The notes: generated by a model from the letters alone, not told the origin. A DNA stretch of 64,000 bases from Flavobacterium sp. Leaf82 (GCF_001422725.1 NZ_LMMA01000023.1:89593-153592); one strand, 5' to 3'; shown: positions 49,714-59,081, numbered from the stretch's first letter. Made by a program: numbers and translations.

Positions 49714-49849
49714 AAACACATAGAAACATAGATTTGAAACCTTAAAAAAGGCGTTTCACTTATTTAAACAAACATAGCTATGTGTTAAGAAACTAGTTTC
49801 TTTTTTTGATTCTTTTCTACACACAAAAAAACTATGTTTCTATGTGTTT
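49714..49849. repeat. Family S inverted repeat, copy S1 (complete)
   Basis: The ends AAACACATAGAAACATAG (49714-49731) and its exact complement (49832-49849) bound a 136-bp unit. The interior has AAAAAAGGCGTTTCACTT and two small palindromes, ACATAGCTATGT and GAAACTAGTTTC. Related copies lie at 51266 and 54578. No ORF is present. Confidence 0.85.
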
Positions 49850-49883
49850 AAGGCTACACGCAATTCAGTCTTTGTCAAAGCTT

Positions 49884-49985
49884 TGTCATTTCAACGGAGG
49901 AGAAATCTTCGCAAGTAGCTCCTTATAGTAACTCGCCAATCTTTGTAGAGTTTCTCACGAAGATTTCTCCTCCGTCGAAATGACA
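49884..49985. repeat. Family R inverted repeat, copy R4
   Basis: 28-base arms with a single mismatch (TGTCATTTCAACGGAGGAGA... against the complement with CGACGG). The loop shares CAATCTTTGT and AGCTCC with other copies. It lies in the 449-bp gap before the GH2 gene together with S1 and R5; that gap (49680-50128) holds no gene. Confidence 0.85.
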
Positions 49986-50030
49986 AAATCGTGCGTTATG
50001 TTATAAACTTAATTCAACTTTGTCAAAGTT

Positions 50031-50117
50031 TGTCATTTCGAGGAACGAGAAATCACATTGCTGAATCCTCACAGTTCGTTGCTCTCCGGATGTGATTTCT
50101 CGTTCCTCGAAATGACA
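50031..50117. repeat. Family R inverted repeat, copy R5
   Basis: Perfect 28-base arms (TGTCATTTCGAGGAACGAGA..., 50031-50058 and 50090-50117) around a shorter 31-base loop. It begins 11 bp past the glycosylasparaginase stop and could form the 3' end of that transcript. Confidence 0.88.
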
Positions 50118-50128
50118 AATATTGAGTT

Positions 50129-51157
50129 TTATTTATCCCACGACATTTTAAATTTTGCATCTTCCATTCTGTGTCCTTTTTCGTCATCAGAAACGGCGTA
50201 ATTAAAACCCGATCTAAGACTGTAACCTGCATGTTCTCCGTTTTTATTCAAAGCAATAAATCCTACTTGCAGATATTCCATGTCTTTGTGTTTTTTATGT
50301 TTGTTGTAAATACGTTCTGTAATTTCTTTGCAGGCATCAAAAGGCGATTTTCCCTGACGCATTAATTCCACCACCATTGCGCTTCCTGCGGTTCTGATTA
50401 CTGCTTCGCCTAGTCCGGTTGCAGCAGCAGCACCTACTTCGTTATCCAGAAAAAGACCCGCGCCGATGATTGGGGAGTCACCGACGCGACCGTGCATTTT
50501 CCATGCGGCTCCACTTGTGGTACAGCCTCCGGAAAGATTACCGTCTTGATCCAACATTAGCATGCTTATGGTATCGTGATTTTCTATATTGATGACTGGT
50601 TTATATTTTGAATCTTCCAGCCATTTTTTCCAGTCTTTTTCAGATTCCGGAGTTAGTAAATTTTCTTCTTTAAATCCTTCTGATAATGCAAATTGCAAAG
50701 CACCTTGTCCTGCCAGCATAACGTGCGGTGTGTTTTGAAGTACTCTTTTTGCAACCGAAATTGGATGCATAATACCTTGTAAAAAACAAACTGAACCGCA
50801 ATTGCTATTGTGATCCATAATACAGGCATCAAGCGTAACTTTTCCTTCACGATCCGGATATCCGCCATAACCCACGCTGCGAACATTCGGGTCTGCTTCG
50901 GGAATTTTCATGCCGGCTTCTATCGCATCAAGAGCTGGTTTTCCGGCTTTTAGTTGTTTCCAGCTTTCCTGATTTGCAGGCAAACCATGATTCCATGTTG
51001 AAATAATAACAGGCTTTTTTATTTTCTTTGAAGAAAATTTTAAAACACCTTCTTTTTCATCTTCCTGATTTTTCGCAAATCCGCTAAGTCCCATAACAGA
51101 ACTTACTGCTAATGTGCCTAAAGTTGCTTTTTTTATAAAATTTCTTCTGTTTGACAT
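50129..51157 (-). CDS. N4-(beta-N-acetylglucosaminyl)-L-asparaginase (glycosylasparaginase)
   Basis: 342 residues of the N-terminal-nucleophile hydrolase family. Autocleavage should occur before Thr196 in the HDTISML motif; GRVGDSPIIGAG and GLGEAVIRT hold the substrate-binding Arg/Asp and Gly groups, all typical of glycosylasparaginase. It splits the GlcNAc-Asn bond after the peptide is trimmed. A twin-arginine-like leader (MSNRRNFIKKATLGTLAVSS) suggests export folded through Tat. It stands alone between repeat-filled gaps. This is the strongest single pointer to asparagine-linked glycans as the substrate of this locus. Confidence 0.93.
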   Translation of the reverse strand: MSNRRNFIKKATLGTLAVSSVMGLSGFAKNQEDEKEGVLKFSSKKIKKPVIISTWNHGLPANQESWKQLKAGKPALDAIEAGMKIPEADPNVRSVGYGGYPDREGKVTLDACIMDHNSNCGSVCFLQGIMHPISVAKRVLQNTPHVMLAGQGALQFALSEGFKEENLLTPESEKDWKKWLEDSKYKPVINIENHDTISMLMLDQDGNLSGGCTTSGAAWKMHGRVGDSPIIGAGLFLDNEVGAAAATGLGEAVIRTAGSAMVVELMRQGKSPFDACKEITERIYNKHKKHKDMEYLQVGFIALNKNGEHAGYSLRSGFNYAVSDDEKGHRMEDAKFKMSWDK

Positions 51158-51212
51158 GCTGTTTACTTTTAATGGAATCTGATATTTTTTATTCTTTTTT
51201 ACACATTTAAAA

Positions 51213-51230
51213 CTATGTTTCTATGTGTTT
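51213..51230. repeat. Isolated right end of family S
   Basis: CTATGTTTCTATGTGTTT, identical to the right terminus of S1 and S2, lies about 35 bp outside copy S2 with no partner left end of its own. It looks like a remnant from a tandem or deletion event. Confidence 0.65.
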
Positions 51231-51265
51231 AATTTCTATTTTAAAATCTGTCCTAATTTATTTTT

Positions 51266-51393
51266 AACACATAGGAACATAGTTTTAAAACTGCATAAAG
51301 GCGTTTCACTTGCATTAACAAACATAGCTATGTGTGGAAACTTGTTTCTTTCGTATTCTTTTTACAAATTTAAAACTATGTTTCTATGTGTTT
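51266..51393. repeat. Family S inverted repeat, copy S2
   Basis: Left end AACACATAGGAACATAG (51266-51282), right end CTATGTTTCTATGTGTTT (51376-51393). The interior again has AAAGGCGTTTCACTT and ACATAGCTATGTGT. It sits between the glycosylasparaginase and GHL10-like genes, ending 5 bp before the GHL10-like stop. Confidence 0.82.
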
Positions 51394-51398
51394 AATCC

Positions 51399-52478
51399 TT
51401 ATTTTAAACTTGCTTTTGTTTCTTTGATGGTTTTCAAATTACTGTCTGTCAAAGCATTTCCATCAAAGAAAGAAACACCAGTTGCTCCATTTGCTTTGGC
51501 AAGTAAAATAGCTTCTTTTAATTCTGCATCATTTTTTAATCCCGGAATATAAATTCCTGTATTGATTTTTGTTTTTTTATCTTCTAAATCAGCAACGCCT
51601 TGTTTTGTAGCGTATCCAACCCAGTCAATTTCTTCATTATAAAAACTATGGTAAATCATTGGATAAACTTCATCGATATTCCATTTATCCCAACGCTGGC
51701 GCACCATATGATCTGCCATTTCCGGATAAGGAAATACTGCTGCTGTTAACTGTTTGTTGTGTTTGTGTGCAATTTTATAAGCATCGTCAACAACTGCTTT
51801 TATGGCATTTAGCCTAAAGTTTTTCCACTCCATATCGATCGAAGTGTTGTGACTTGTTTTTGGGTTTTTGTGGTGGATTTTTTCGAATGCTTTCACACAT
51901 TCATCACAATAGCAAAAATCGAATTGAGGTAATTCTGTATCCTGAACCAAGTTGTATTTTGGTAATAAACTTATTGGTAAAAAGATGTCCGGAAAACGAA
52001 TATAATCTAAGTGTACACTTTCTACGCCTTCCACTTTTGCCAATTCTTCAACCAGGCCTAAAACATGTTCTCTGGATTCTTTTCTGGTTGGGCATAACCA
52101 TTGGTAATAATCTACATAAGGGCGATTATCAAAACAAGATTTCCCTTCTTTGCTCACCTGGTACCATTCCGGATGTTTTAGTGCAACAGCATCATCCGGT
52201 CTGTTCATTGCCATAATCCAGGCGTGAACTTTCAGGCCTTCTTTTGTAGCTAGCGGTACTAATCTTTTTAAAAGTGCCGGATCTGTTTTGGTATTTATTA
52301 ATACTTCATCGATTCCGCCGTCTTTGTATTTTTTAAATTCTTTTGAGTAATCTGCGTCTGATTTTTTGGGATCTGCCGTTGTCCAGACTCCAAATTTAAA
52401 ATTGGTTTGTTCTTCTTTTTTAGCACACGAAAAAAGGATAAGTGCGAATAAAAAAAGTAATAGTTTTGGTAGTTTCAT
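51399..52478 (-). CDS. Putative glycoside hydrolase, GHL10/DUF187-like TIM-barrel lipoprotein
   Basis: 359 residues with lipobox LFALILFSCAKK. The sequence fits a GHL-type TIM barrel: GIDEVLINTKTDPALL (strand 1), GLKVHAWIMAMN, YYQWLCPTRKESREHV, VESVHLDYIRFPD (the conserved Asp/Arg strand), AAVFPYPEMADH and EVYPMIYHSF. A Cys pair (FCYCDEC) near residue 190 may form a small metal or disulfide site. No activity is established for this group to my knowledge. It follows the CBM9-like gene by 6 bp within an N-glycan locus that otherwise lacks an endoglycosidase. Confidence 0.75.
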   Translation of the reverse strand: MKLPKLLLFLFALILFSCAKKEEQTNFKFGVWTTADPKKSDADYSKEFKKYKDGGIDEVLINTKTDPALLKRLVPLATKEGLKVHAWIMAMNRPDDAVALKHPEWYQVSKEGKSCFDNRPYVDYYQWLCPTRKESREHVLGLVEELAKVEGVESVHLDYIRFPDIFLPISLLPKYNLVQDTELPQFDFCYCDECVKAFEKIHHKNPKTSHNTSIDMEWKNFRLNAIKAVVDDAYKIAHKHNKQLTAAVFPYPEMADHMVRQRWDKWNIDEVYPMIYHSFYNEEIDWVGYATKQGVADLEDKKTKINTGIYIPGLKNDAELKEAILLAKANGATGVSFFDGNALTDSNLKTIKETKASLK

Positions 52479-52484
52479 AGTGGT

Positions 52485-53552
52485 TTATTTTTGTATTATT
52501 TTGCCATCTTGCCTGATAATAAAGGTTTGATTAGAAAATGGGCTTTTTACTGAAATGTTATAGCCGGTTGTGTGATTTTCTAATACTGGTTTTAAAATTT
52601 TACCATCAACGCTGATATTTTCTTTGGTAAGAGCTGTTATTGATTTTGCCCAAACTTTATTTTTTTCGTAATATTCTTTTTGAAATCTGTACAAATTATA
52701 AAGTTCCCATTTTACTTTTTCGTCCTGCGGAATTGTAAAGTTGTCTTTGCCTTCTTTTGAAGAAAAATAAACATATCCCCATTTCTCCGGTTCATGCATA
52801 TTGATGACGCCCATTGGCGACCAAACCCAATTGTACTCCGGCAAAAATTTTCCGTCAGCACCTTTTTTGCGTTCATAATTTCCGTTTGTAATGCTGTGCT
52901 GCCAGTTTACTCTCGAAAAATTGACACGCCAGAATTTATCTACAGGAACATTTTTGTCAAAATAAGACGTTTTATAAGATGCCCAGGGAATCGCCATTTC
53001 TAATACCCAACCCTGATCAATATCGTTGGGATTATTTAGCGTTCCGTTGATTTTTACAGCCGATTTTAGTCCTGGAATATTCCAGTCATTTAAAACAACA
53101 TTATCATTTTCTCTGTAAGGTTTTGACAAAAATAAATCCCAGGCTGTATTTAAGGCATTAATTTCTAATTCATAATAGTTAAAAGTGTCGCTGTCAGGAT
53201 CTATAAAAACTTCAAAATCGTTGTTGTAAAAAATAATGGTATCACGTTGTTTTAAATTTGCCCAAACATGCGGTTCTTCAATTTTTGCTAAAATATAAAA
53301 ATTGGTTTCATCCCAGAGCATTTTTACTTTTGTTGCATATTTTGGTTTTATATTATTTTCTATATCTTCAAAAAGAGCAGTCCATTCTACTTTATCCCAG
53401 GAAGCATCATTTTCTTCTCCGTCGATTGCGATTGGAGTTGTGGTTTTTGCGGCAACATAAGTTTTAGGTACAATGGTTTTCTTCGATTGTGAGAAACCCA
53501 CAATCGAAAGAAAGCCTAAAACTACTGTTAACCATTGAATTTTTAAACGCAT
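52485..53552 (-). CDS. CBM9-like carbohydrate-binding protein, exported
   Basis: 355 residues with a signal peptide (LSIVGFSQ). Most of the protein is a CBM9-like beta-sandwich, with IAIDGEENDASWDKVEWTAL at the start, ILAKIEEPHVWANL, NDFEVFIDPDSD (calcium-type loop) and FWRVNFSRVNWQ. The last 110 residues are unassigned. No catalytic domain is visible. It may bind reducing-end sugar or deliver substrate to the GHL10-like partner. It starts 8 bp after the GH130 gene. Confidence 0.8.
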   Translation of the reverse strand: MRLKIQWLTVVLGFLSIVGFSQSKKTIVPKTYVAAKTTTPIAIDGEENDASWDKVEWTALFEDIENNIKPKYATKVKMLWDETNFYILAKIEEPHVWANLKQRDTIIFYNNDFEVFIDPDSDTFNYYELEINALNTAWDLFLSKPYRENDNVVLNDWNIPGLKSAVKINGTLNNPNDIDQGWVLEMAIPWASYKTSYFDKNVPVDKFWRVNFSRVNWQHSITNGNYERKKGADGKFLPEYNWVWSPMGVINMHEPEKWGYVYFSSKEGKDNFTIPQDEKVKWELYNLYRFQKEYYEKNKVWAKSITALTKENISVDGKILKPVLENHTTGYNISVKSPFSNQTFIIRQDGKIIQK

Positions 53553-53560
53553 GCTTTTTA

Positions 53561-54526
53561 TTATAAACTATTATCTTTTGTAAACTGAATCACTTCGCTT
53601 AATTTACCAAATGCTAATGCTACAACAGTATCTGCTGCACCATAATAAACGGCTAATTTATCTTCTTCGATATCATGTAAGGCCGCGCAAGGGAAAACTA
53701 CATTTGCTACGTCTCCTACTGTTTCATAAATTTCTGCCGGTCCTAATAAATACGGCTGTGTTCTGTATTTTACTTTATCCGGTGAATCTACGTCTAAAAG
53801 TGCTGATCCCATTGCGTAACGAAAACCGTTGCAGGTATTGATAACCCCGTGGTAAATCATTAACCAGCCATCTTCTGTTAAGATAGGAATTGGACCTGCT
53901 CCAACTTTGGTACATTGCCAGGCACTTTGCTCAAAAGGGGATGGTTTCATGACTAAACGATGTTCTCCCCAATATTTCATATCCGGACTGTAACTGATCC
54001 AGATATCGCCAAAAGGCGTATGACCGTTATCACTTGGACGGCTTAACATGGCGTATTTTCCGTTTATTTTTTGAGGGAATAAAACCCCGTTTCTGTTGAA
54101 AGGCAAAAAGGCATTTTCGCACTGAAAAAACTCTTTAAAATCAAACGTATATCCAATACCAATTGTTGGTCCGTTGTACCCGTTACACCAGGTAATCCAG
54201 TAACGATCTTCGATAAAAACAACACGAGGATCATATTTATAAGCTGATTCGATCATTTCTGTATTTCCGGATTGCATTACGATTGGTTCATGATTGATAT
54301 CCCAATCGATTCCGTTTTTACTGAAACCGGCAAAAATATTCATTTGTACCGCTTTGTTATCACATCTGAAAACACCCGCATATCCGTCTCCAAAAGGAAC
54401 TACAGCACTATTAAAAATACTGTTTGATGATGGAATTGCATATCTCTCGATAATAGGATTTTCAGAATATCTCCACATTACGTCATTGCTGTTTTCGGGT
54501 CTGTCTTGCCAAGGAATACTACTCAT
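53561..54526 (-). CDS. GH130 beta-mannoside phosphorylase (probably Man-beta-1,4-GlcNAc)
   Basis: 321 residues from the ATG at 54526 ([10 protein letters not shown]); a longer start at 54583 adds a Lys-rich leader without homology. There is no signal peptide, as expected for a cytoplasmic phosphorylase. Five-bladed-propeller motifs of GH130 are seen: [43 protein letters not shown] (catalytic Asp region), [19 protein letters not shown] and YYGAADT. In the N-glycan setting it most likely converts Man-beta-1,4-GlcNAc plus phosphate to mannose 1-phosphate and GlcNAc, as known for the Bacteroides GH130_2 members. Exact subfamily is inferred from context. Confidence 0.9.
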   Translation of the reverse strand: MSSIPWQDRPENSNDVMWRYSENPIIERYAIPSSNSIFNSAVVPFGDGYAGVFRCDNKAVQMNIFAGFSKNGIDWDINHEPIVMQSGNTEMIESAYKYDPRVVFIEDRYWITWCNGYNGPTIGIGYTFDFKEFFQCENAFLPFNRNGVLFPQKINGKYAMLSRPSDNGHTPFGDIWISYSPDMKYWGEHRLVMKPSPFEQSAWQCTKVGAGPIPILTEDGWLMIYHGVINTCNGFRYAMGSALLDVDSPDKVKYRTQPYLLGPAEIYETVGDVANVVFPCAALHDIEEDKLAVYYGAADTVVALAFGKLSEVIQFTKDNSL

Positions 54527-54577
54527 TTTGTTTGTTTTTATTATAATTTGTTTTTTTTGTCTAAGCTTTGTCTTTTT

Positions 54578-54680
54578 AAACACATAGAATCATAGTCTTG
54601 TAAACCGCTTAAAAAAGGCGTTTCACTTTACATTAACAATCATAGCTATGTGTGAGAAACCAGTTTCTTTTTATATTCTT
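54578..54680. repeat. Family S repeat, copy S3 (right end lost)
   Basis: Left end AAACACATAGAATCATAG, then AAAAAAGGCGTTTCACTT, CATAGCTATGTGT and GAAACCAGTTTCTTT as in S1, but the right terminus is missing and the R6 element starts 12 bp further on. The gap 54527-54877 holds no gene. Confidence 0.78.
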
Positions 54681-54692
54681 TTTTTTCAATTT

Positions 54693-54792
54693 TGTCATCC
54701 TGACGGAGGAAGGATCACATTAGAAACTCCGCCATCTAAGTCGTCAATCTTTGTCGAGCTACGCGTGTGATCCTTCCTCCGTCAGGATGACA
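54693..54792. repeat. Family R inverted repeat, copy R6 (divergent arms)
   Basis: 28-base arms TGTCATCCTGACGGAGGAAG... matching the right arm at 27 of 28 positions. The arm sequence differs from the TTTCGA type (ATCCTGACGG, AAGGATCACA) yet the loop still has AGAAACTCC and GTCAATCTTTGTCGAG. The paired change in both arms argues for maintained pairing. Confidence 0.85.
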
Positions 54793-54854
54793 AACTTGGT
54801 GTAAACTTTGACAAAGTTTTCGCGCATTAAAAATTTTCTAATTGACTAATTATC

Positions 54855-54886
54855 TAATTATCTAATCTTCTAATTATCTAATCTTC
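54855..54886. repeat. 16-bp tandem repeat at the 3' end of the SSS gene
   Basis: TAATTATCTAATCTTC occurs twice in direct succession (54855-54870, 54871-54886), preceded by further TAATTATC partial units. The stop codon of the symporter gene (54878-54880) lies inside it, so copy-number change would alter the end of the protein or its 3' tail. Confidence 0.75.
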
Positions 54887-56755
54887 TATTTTTCGAACTT
54901 TATCTAACCACGTAAACTTCAATATTGTTGTTGTCACTAAAAAGACTATTAAAGCTGCAAGTGCTTTTGGATAATCTCTGATGATAAAAAATATGGGCAA
55001 TAAAATCATACTGGACTGCCAAACAATTCCGATTACGCAATTTAGCATATCCTTCCAGAAATCATTGTTTTTTTCGAAAGTCTGATCTTCGATTTTTAAT
55101 GTTTTGTAAACCGGACTCCACCAACCCCAAGGTCTTACATTGGTGTAGAATGATTTCAGGACTTCGATATCTGTTGGTTTACTTAAGAATGTTCCTAAAA
55201 GACAACCCAAAATAGAGAATCCAAATATCATTGGAAACAGGTAAATTGCCTGCACTTGTGATAACTCGTATAAAAATGAACCTTCTGATAAGCTTCCTTT
55301 TGCCTGACCTAAAGCAAATTGTAAAGAAGCGACGATTAATCCGGCGAACATTCCCCAGAAATAACCCCAGCCATTAAATCTCCACCAAATCCATTTTAAG
55401 AAATTTGCTGCGACATAACCTCCATATAAAGCACTTGTAATCCAAAGTGTTAAGGAATTTATAGAGTCTGCAAAAAATCCCATAAAAACGCCCAGACCCA
55501 CAACCAGAAAAGAAGAAATCTGACTCACTTTTATGTAATGCTGGTTTGTAGCAACAGGTTTGAAGTATTTTTTATAAATATCGTTTACAATATAAGCCGG
55601 TCCTGCGTTTACAAAAGCAGAGAATCCAGACATAAATGCGGCTAATAATCCTGCAAGAAGAATTCCTTTTATCCCAACCGGAATATATAAATTGACCACT
55701 TTTGGCATTAGCAATTCCAGATCCGCACCTGTTAAACCTGTGTTGGCGTTTAACTCTGGTGCTAAGTTTACCAGAGCAATTACGACGATTCCGGTTATTA
55801 ATAAATACCTTGGAATGAACAAAATCAAATTGGTAAACCCACTCATATAAGCGGCTTCTTTTACAGATTTTGTAGAAAGAATTCTTTGTAAATCATAACT
55901 TGGCGTTGGTCCTGCAATACTGGCAAAAAAACCTTTGAATAAAGTCATCCCGATAAAAGCGCCAAACATTTTGTATCCTTCAGAATCTATTAAATTATTA
56001 AAGGTCTGAAATTTATCACTCCACTGAGTTTCAAACTGCCAGCCAAAGAAAACATTCTTCCATTCTTCGGTAATTACAGAATTTATCTGAAGATCTGTAT
56101 AATTGATAAAAGCGTATCCGGCAATCAGGACACCGGCAATAATCATAATTAAATATTGTACAACCTCTGTGGCAACTACAGAAAACATTCCGCCTTTTAC
56201 GGTATAAATTGTAGTTAACAAAATGATTATTAAGGCATAAGAACGTTCAGAAGTCAATAAAATTAAATCGCCATAATGAAGCGTTAAATCCCACGGAAGA
56301 ATAATGGTTACAAATTTTCCGATTCCTTCAAAAAAGTAGGCGATGAAACCAATGGTAGAAATTATGGCAAAAATGGCTACTATAATATGTGATGCTTTTC
56401 CGGCTCTGTCACTCCCAAAACGGGTTAAAATCCACTCAGAACCTGTCATTACTTTTGATCTTCTGATCCAGACTGCGAGGAACATCATTACAAAAATCTG
56501 ATTCCATATAGGCCAAAGCCACATAAACATAAAACTTTTTACTCCGTATAGAAATAGTACGCCAATCATCCAGGAAGTTCCTGAAACGTCAAACATTCCT
56601 GATCCGTTGCTCAGTCCTAAAAAATACCACTTGATTGTTTTTCCTCCAAGAAAATAATCATCTAATCCTTTTGATGCTTTTCTTGAAATCCAAATTCCTA
56701 TTCCTACTGAGAGCAGAATGTAAGCTACGATTATCGATACGTCAATTATATCCAT
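54878..56755 (-). CDS. Sodium:solute symporter (SSS) family sugar transporter
   Basis: 625 residues with about 14 hydrophobic helices. SSS motifs are DYFLGGKTIKWYFLGLSNGSG, GGMFSVVATEVVQYLIMI, and GLLAAFMSGFSAFVNAGPAY near residue 380. It would use Na+ to import a sugar or small glycan product across the inner membrane, probably Man-GlcNAc for GH130, because GH130 is intracellular. It lies 53 bp after the GH92 copy B gene. The last two codons fall in a tandem repeat. Confidence 0.9.
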   Translation of the reverse strand: MDIIDVSIIVAYILLSVGIGIWISRKASKGLDDYFLGGKTIKWYFLGLSNGSGMFDVSGTSWMIGVLFLYGVKSFMFMWLWPIWNQIFVMMFLAVWIRRSKVMTGSEWILTRFGSDRAGKASHIIVAIFAIISTIGFIAYFFEGIGKFVTIILPWDLTLHYGDLILLTSERSYALIIILLTTIYTVKGGMFSVVATEVVQYLIMIIAGVLIAGYAFINYTDLQINSVITEEWKNVFFGWQFETQWSDKFQTFNNLIDSEGYKMFGAFIGMTLFKGFFASIAGPTPSYDLQRILSTKSVKEAAYMSGFTNLILFIPRYLLITGIVVIALVNLAPELNANTGLTGADLELLMPKVVNLYIPVGIKGILLAGLLAAFMSGFSAFVNAGPAYIVNDIYKKYFKPVATNQHYIKVSQISSFLVVGLGVFMGFFADSINSLTLWITSALYGGYVAANFLKWIWWRFNGWGYFWGMFAGLIVASLQFALGQAKGSLSEGSFLYELSQVQAIYLFPMIFGFSILGCLLGTFLSKPTDIEVLKSFYTNVRPWGWWSPVYKTLKIEDQTFEKNNDFWKDMLNCVIGIVWQSSMILLPIFFIIRDYPKALAALIVFLVTTTILKFTWLDKVRKIED

Positions 56756-56808
56756 TAATTTTTTGTTTGTTGGTTAGTTACGGTTTGTTTTTATTTTTGT
56801 TTTCGTTT

Positions 56809-59052
56809 TTATTTTTTTGTTCCCCAGTTTTTATTTGGCTGCGATCCCATTACAAAATGTAAAATGCCGCCTTTTAATATTTGCTGGTGTGTGATTACTG
56901 TTTTATCAAAAGCAACTCCGTTTAAGGTTGCTGACTGGATATAAAAGTTTTTATCTGAAACATTTTCTGCTTCGATTACAAATGATTTTCCTCCTTCGAG
57001 ATTAATTTTTGCTTTTTCGAAAATCGGACTTCCAATTTCATATTCTCCAGAAGCCGGATTCATAGGATATAATCCCATTGAACTGAAAACGTACCAAGCC
57101 GACATTTGTCCGCAATCTTCGTTTCCGCTTAATCCGTTTGGTGTTGTATTGTATTGCGTATCCAGAATATGACGCACCCAATATTGCGTTCTCCAGGGTT
57201 GATTCGCATGATTGAACATGTATGCAATATGATGACTTGGCTCGTTGCCGTGTGCATATTGACCAATTAATCCGGAGATATCTGCTGAAACATTGTTTCC
57301 TGTAATTTCTGAACTTTCGGTAAATAACTGCTCTAAACGTTTTGTGAATATTTCATTGTTTCCGTGTAATGAAATAAAATCATCTACATTATGAGGCACA
57401 AACCAACTGTGCTGCCATGCATTTCCCTCTGTATAATCTGTATGTTCTCTGTGGTTGGAATGTTTGGGATCAAAAGGTTCGTTCCATGATTTTCCATCTT
57501 CAGATTTTCCTCTCATGAATCCTGTCTTTGCATCAAATAAATGCTGATAGGCTTTTGAGCGGTTTAGAAAAAACTGATAATCGTCATTTTTACCCAATGC
57601 TTTTGCCATTTGCGCCACACACCAATCGTCGTAGGCATATTCTAATGTTATGGTAACAGATTCGTCTAATAAATTATACGGAATGTAACCGTATTTTTTG
57701 TAGAAATTCAATCCGCGTTCGTCCTGCATCATTGTAGTTTTCATAGCTTGATAAGCTTTTTCGGCATCAAAACCTTTGATTCCTTTTTGGTATGCATCTA
57801 CAATTACAGGAATCGAGTGATATCCTGTCATCGTATTGGTTTCGTTTGCGTAGAGCGTCCAGACCGGTAATATTTTTTTTGTATCGTAATAGGCTAACAT
57901 TGAGTTCACAATATCAGCTGTTTTGTCCGGAGCCAAAAGGGTCAATAAAGGATTTTCTGCCCTAAAAGTATCCCATAGTGATAAGGTCGAGTAAGCGGTA
58001 TAACCTTTTGCGGTAGCAATTTGATTATCCTCTTTTCTAAACTGACCGTTTTTATCACTATAGGTTACAGGGGCAACTTGAGCGTGGAACATTGCGGTAT
58101 AGAAAATGGTCTTCAATGAATCTACTTGGGTTTCGACTTCAATTTTGCTTAGAGCAGTATTCCAAATTGTGGCTGCTTTAATTTTTGTATTGTCGAAAGT
58201 AGATTTTTCGTTGTCTAAATTATTTTTGGCATTAGCCACACTTACAGATGATAAGGCTACTTTTATAAATAACTGATTACTGTTATTAGCTTCAAAAAAT
58301 AATTGAGCTGTTGTGTTTTCTCCTTCGGCTTTATTGGCTGTAACAATTTGTTTATTGGCTAATAAAACAGATTCTGAAATAGGTTTTGAAAATTTGGCTA
58401 CAAAAAATACTTTCTGATTTTTTGCCCAGCCTGTACTATAACGATATCCGCTAATCGTATATTGATCTTCGATTGTAAGTCCGGTTTTTAGCGCTTTATC
58501 CCAATTAATGGCAAATCCCAGATCAATGATTACAGATTGTTTATCATTGTTTGCAAAGGTGTATTTATGAAATGCGGTGCGTTGTGAAGAAGTTAATTCT
58601 ACATTGATTTTAGGATCTTCAAGAAAAACCTGGTAAGAGCCCGGTGTTGCTTTTTCGTTAACATGACTGTATTTTGATTTATAAGGTAATTGATCGCGTG
58701 AGGTTGTTGTTTTTGTTAAGTCCAGTTTTTTATTGGTGGGCATGAATAAAATGTCTGCTAAATCTCCAATTCCGGTTCCGCTTAGATGTAAATGACTAAA
58801 TCCTAATACTATAGAATCTGAGTAGTGATATCCGGAACACCAATCCCAGTTCGAAATACCGTTATCAGGACTTACCTGCAACATCCCAAAAGGAACAGTT
58901 GCTCCGGGATAAGTATGCCCGTGTCCGCCAGTGCCAATAAAAGGATCTACATGATTAACAAAAATATTTGCTTGACTATTATTTTTGTATGTCTTTATTT
59001 TACAACTTGCAATCAAAATTGCAAATAAGACGAGCAGGGTAAAATTCTTCAT
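56809..59052 (-). CDS. GH92 alpha-mannosidase (copy B), lipoprotein
   Basis: 747 residues from the ATG at 59052 (MKNFTLLVLFAILIASCK), a lipoprotein signal, in contrast to the secreted copy A. GH92 motifs include VDPFIGTGGHGHTYPGATVP, LWDTFRAENPL and SGNEDCGQMSAW, close to GNDDTGTMSAW of copy A. It is the first gene of the locus transcript and directly divergent from the sensor kinase, so it probably shares the controlled promoter region. Copy A and copy B differ across most of their length and likely split the linkages of high-mannose chains. Confidence 0.94.
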   Translation of the reverse strand: MKNFTLLVLFAILIASCKIKTYKNNSQANIFVNHVDPFIGTGGHGHTYPGATVPFGMLQVSPDNGISNWDWCSGYHYSDSIVLGFSHLHLSGTGIGDLADILFMPTNKKLDLTKTTTSRDQLPYKSKYSHVNEKATPGSYQVFLEDPKINVELTSSQRTAFHKYTFANNDKQSVIIDLGFAINWDKALKTGLTIEDQYTISGYRYSTGWAKNQKVFFVAKFSKPISESVLLANKQIVTANKAEGENTTAQLFFEANNSNQLFIKVALSSVSVANAKNNLDNEKSTFDNTKIKAATIWNTALSKIEVETQVDSLKTIFYTAMFHAQVAPVTYSDKNGQFRKEDNQIATAKGYTAYSTLSLWDTFRAENPLLTLLAPDKTADIVNSMLAYYDTKKILPVWTLYANETNTMTGYHSIPVIVDAYQKGIKGFDAEKAYQAMKTTMMQDERGLNFYKKYGYIPYNLLDESVTITLEYAYDDWCVAQMAKALGKNDDYQFFLNRSKAYQHLFDAKTGFMRGKSEDGKSWNEPFDPKHSNHREHTDYTEGNAWQHSWFVPHNVDDFISLHGNNEIFTKRLEQLFTESSEITGNNVSADISGLIGQYAHGNEPSHHIAYMFNHANQPWRTQYWVRHILDTQYNTTPNGLSGNEDCGQMSAWYVFSSMGLYPMNPASGEYEIGSPIFEKAKINLEGGKSFVIEAENVSDKNFYIQSATLNGVAFDKTVITHQQILKGGILHFVMGSQPNKNWGTKK

Positions 59053-59081
59053 ATAAAACAAACCTTAATTTAACTTTAAAT

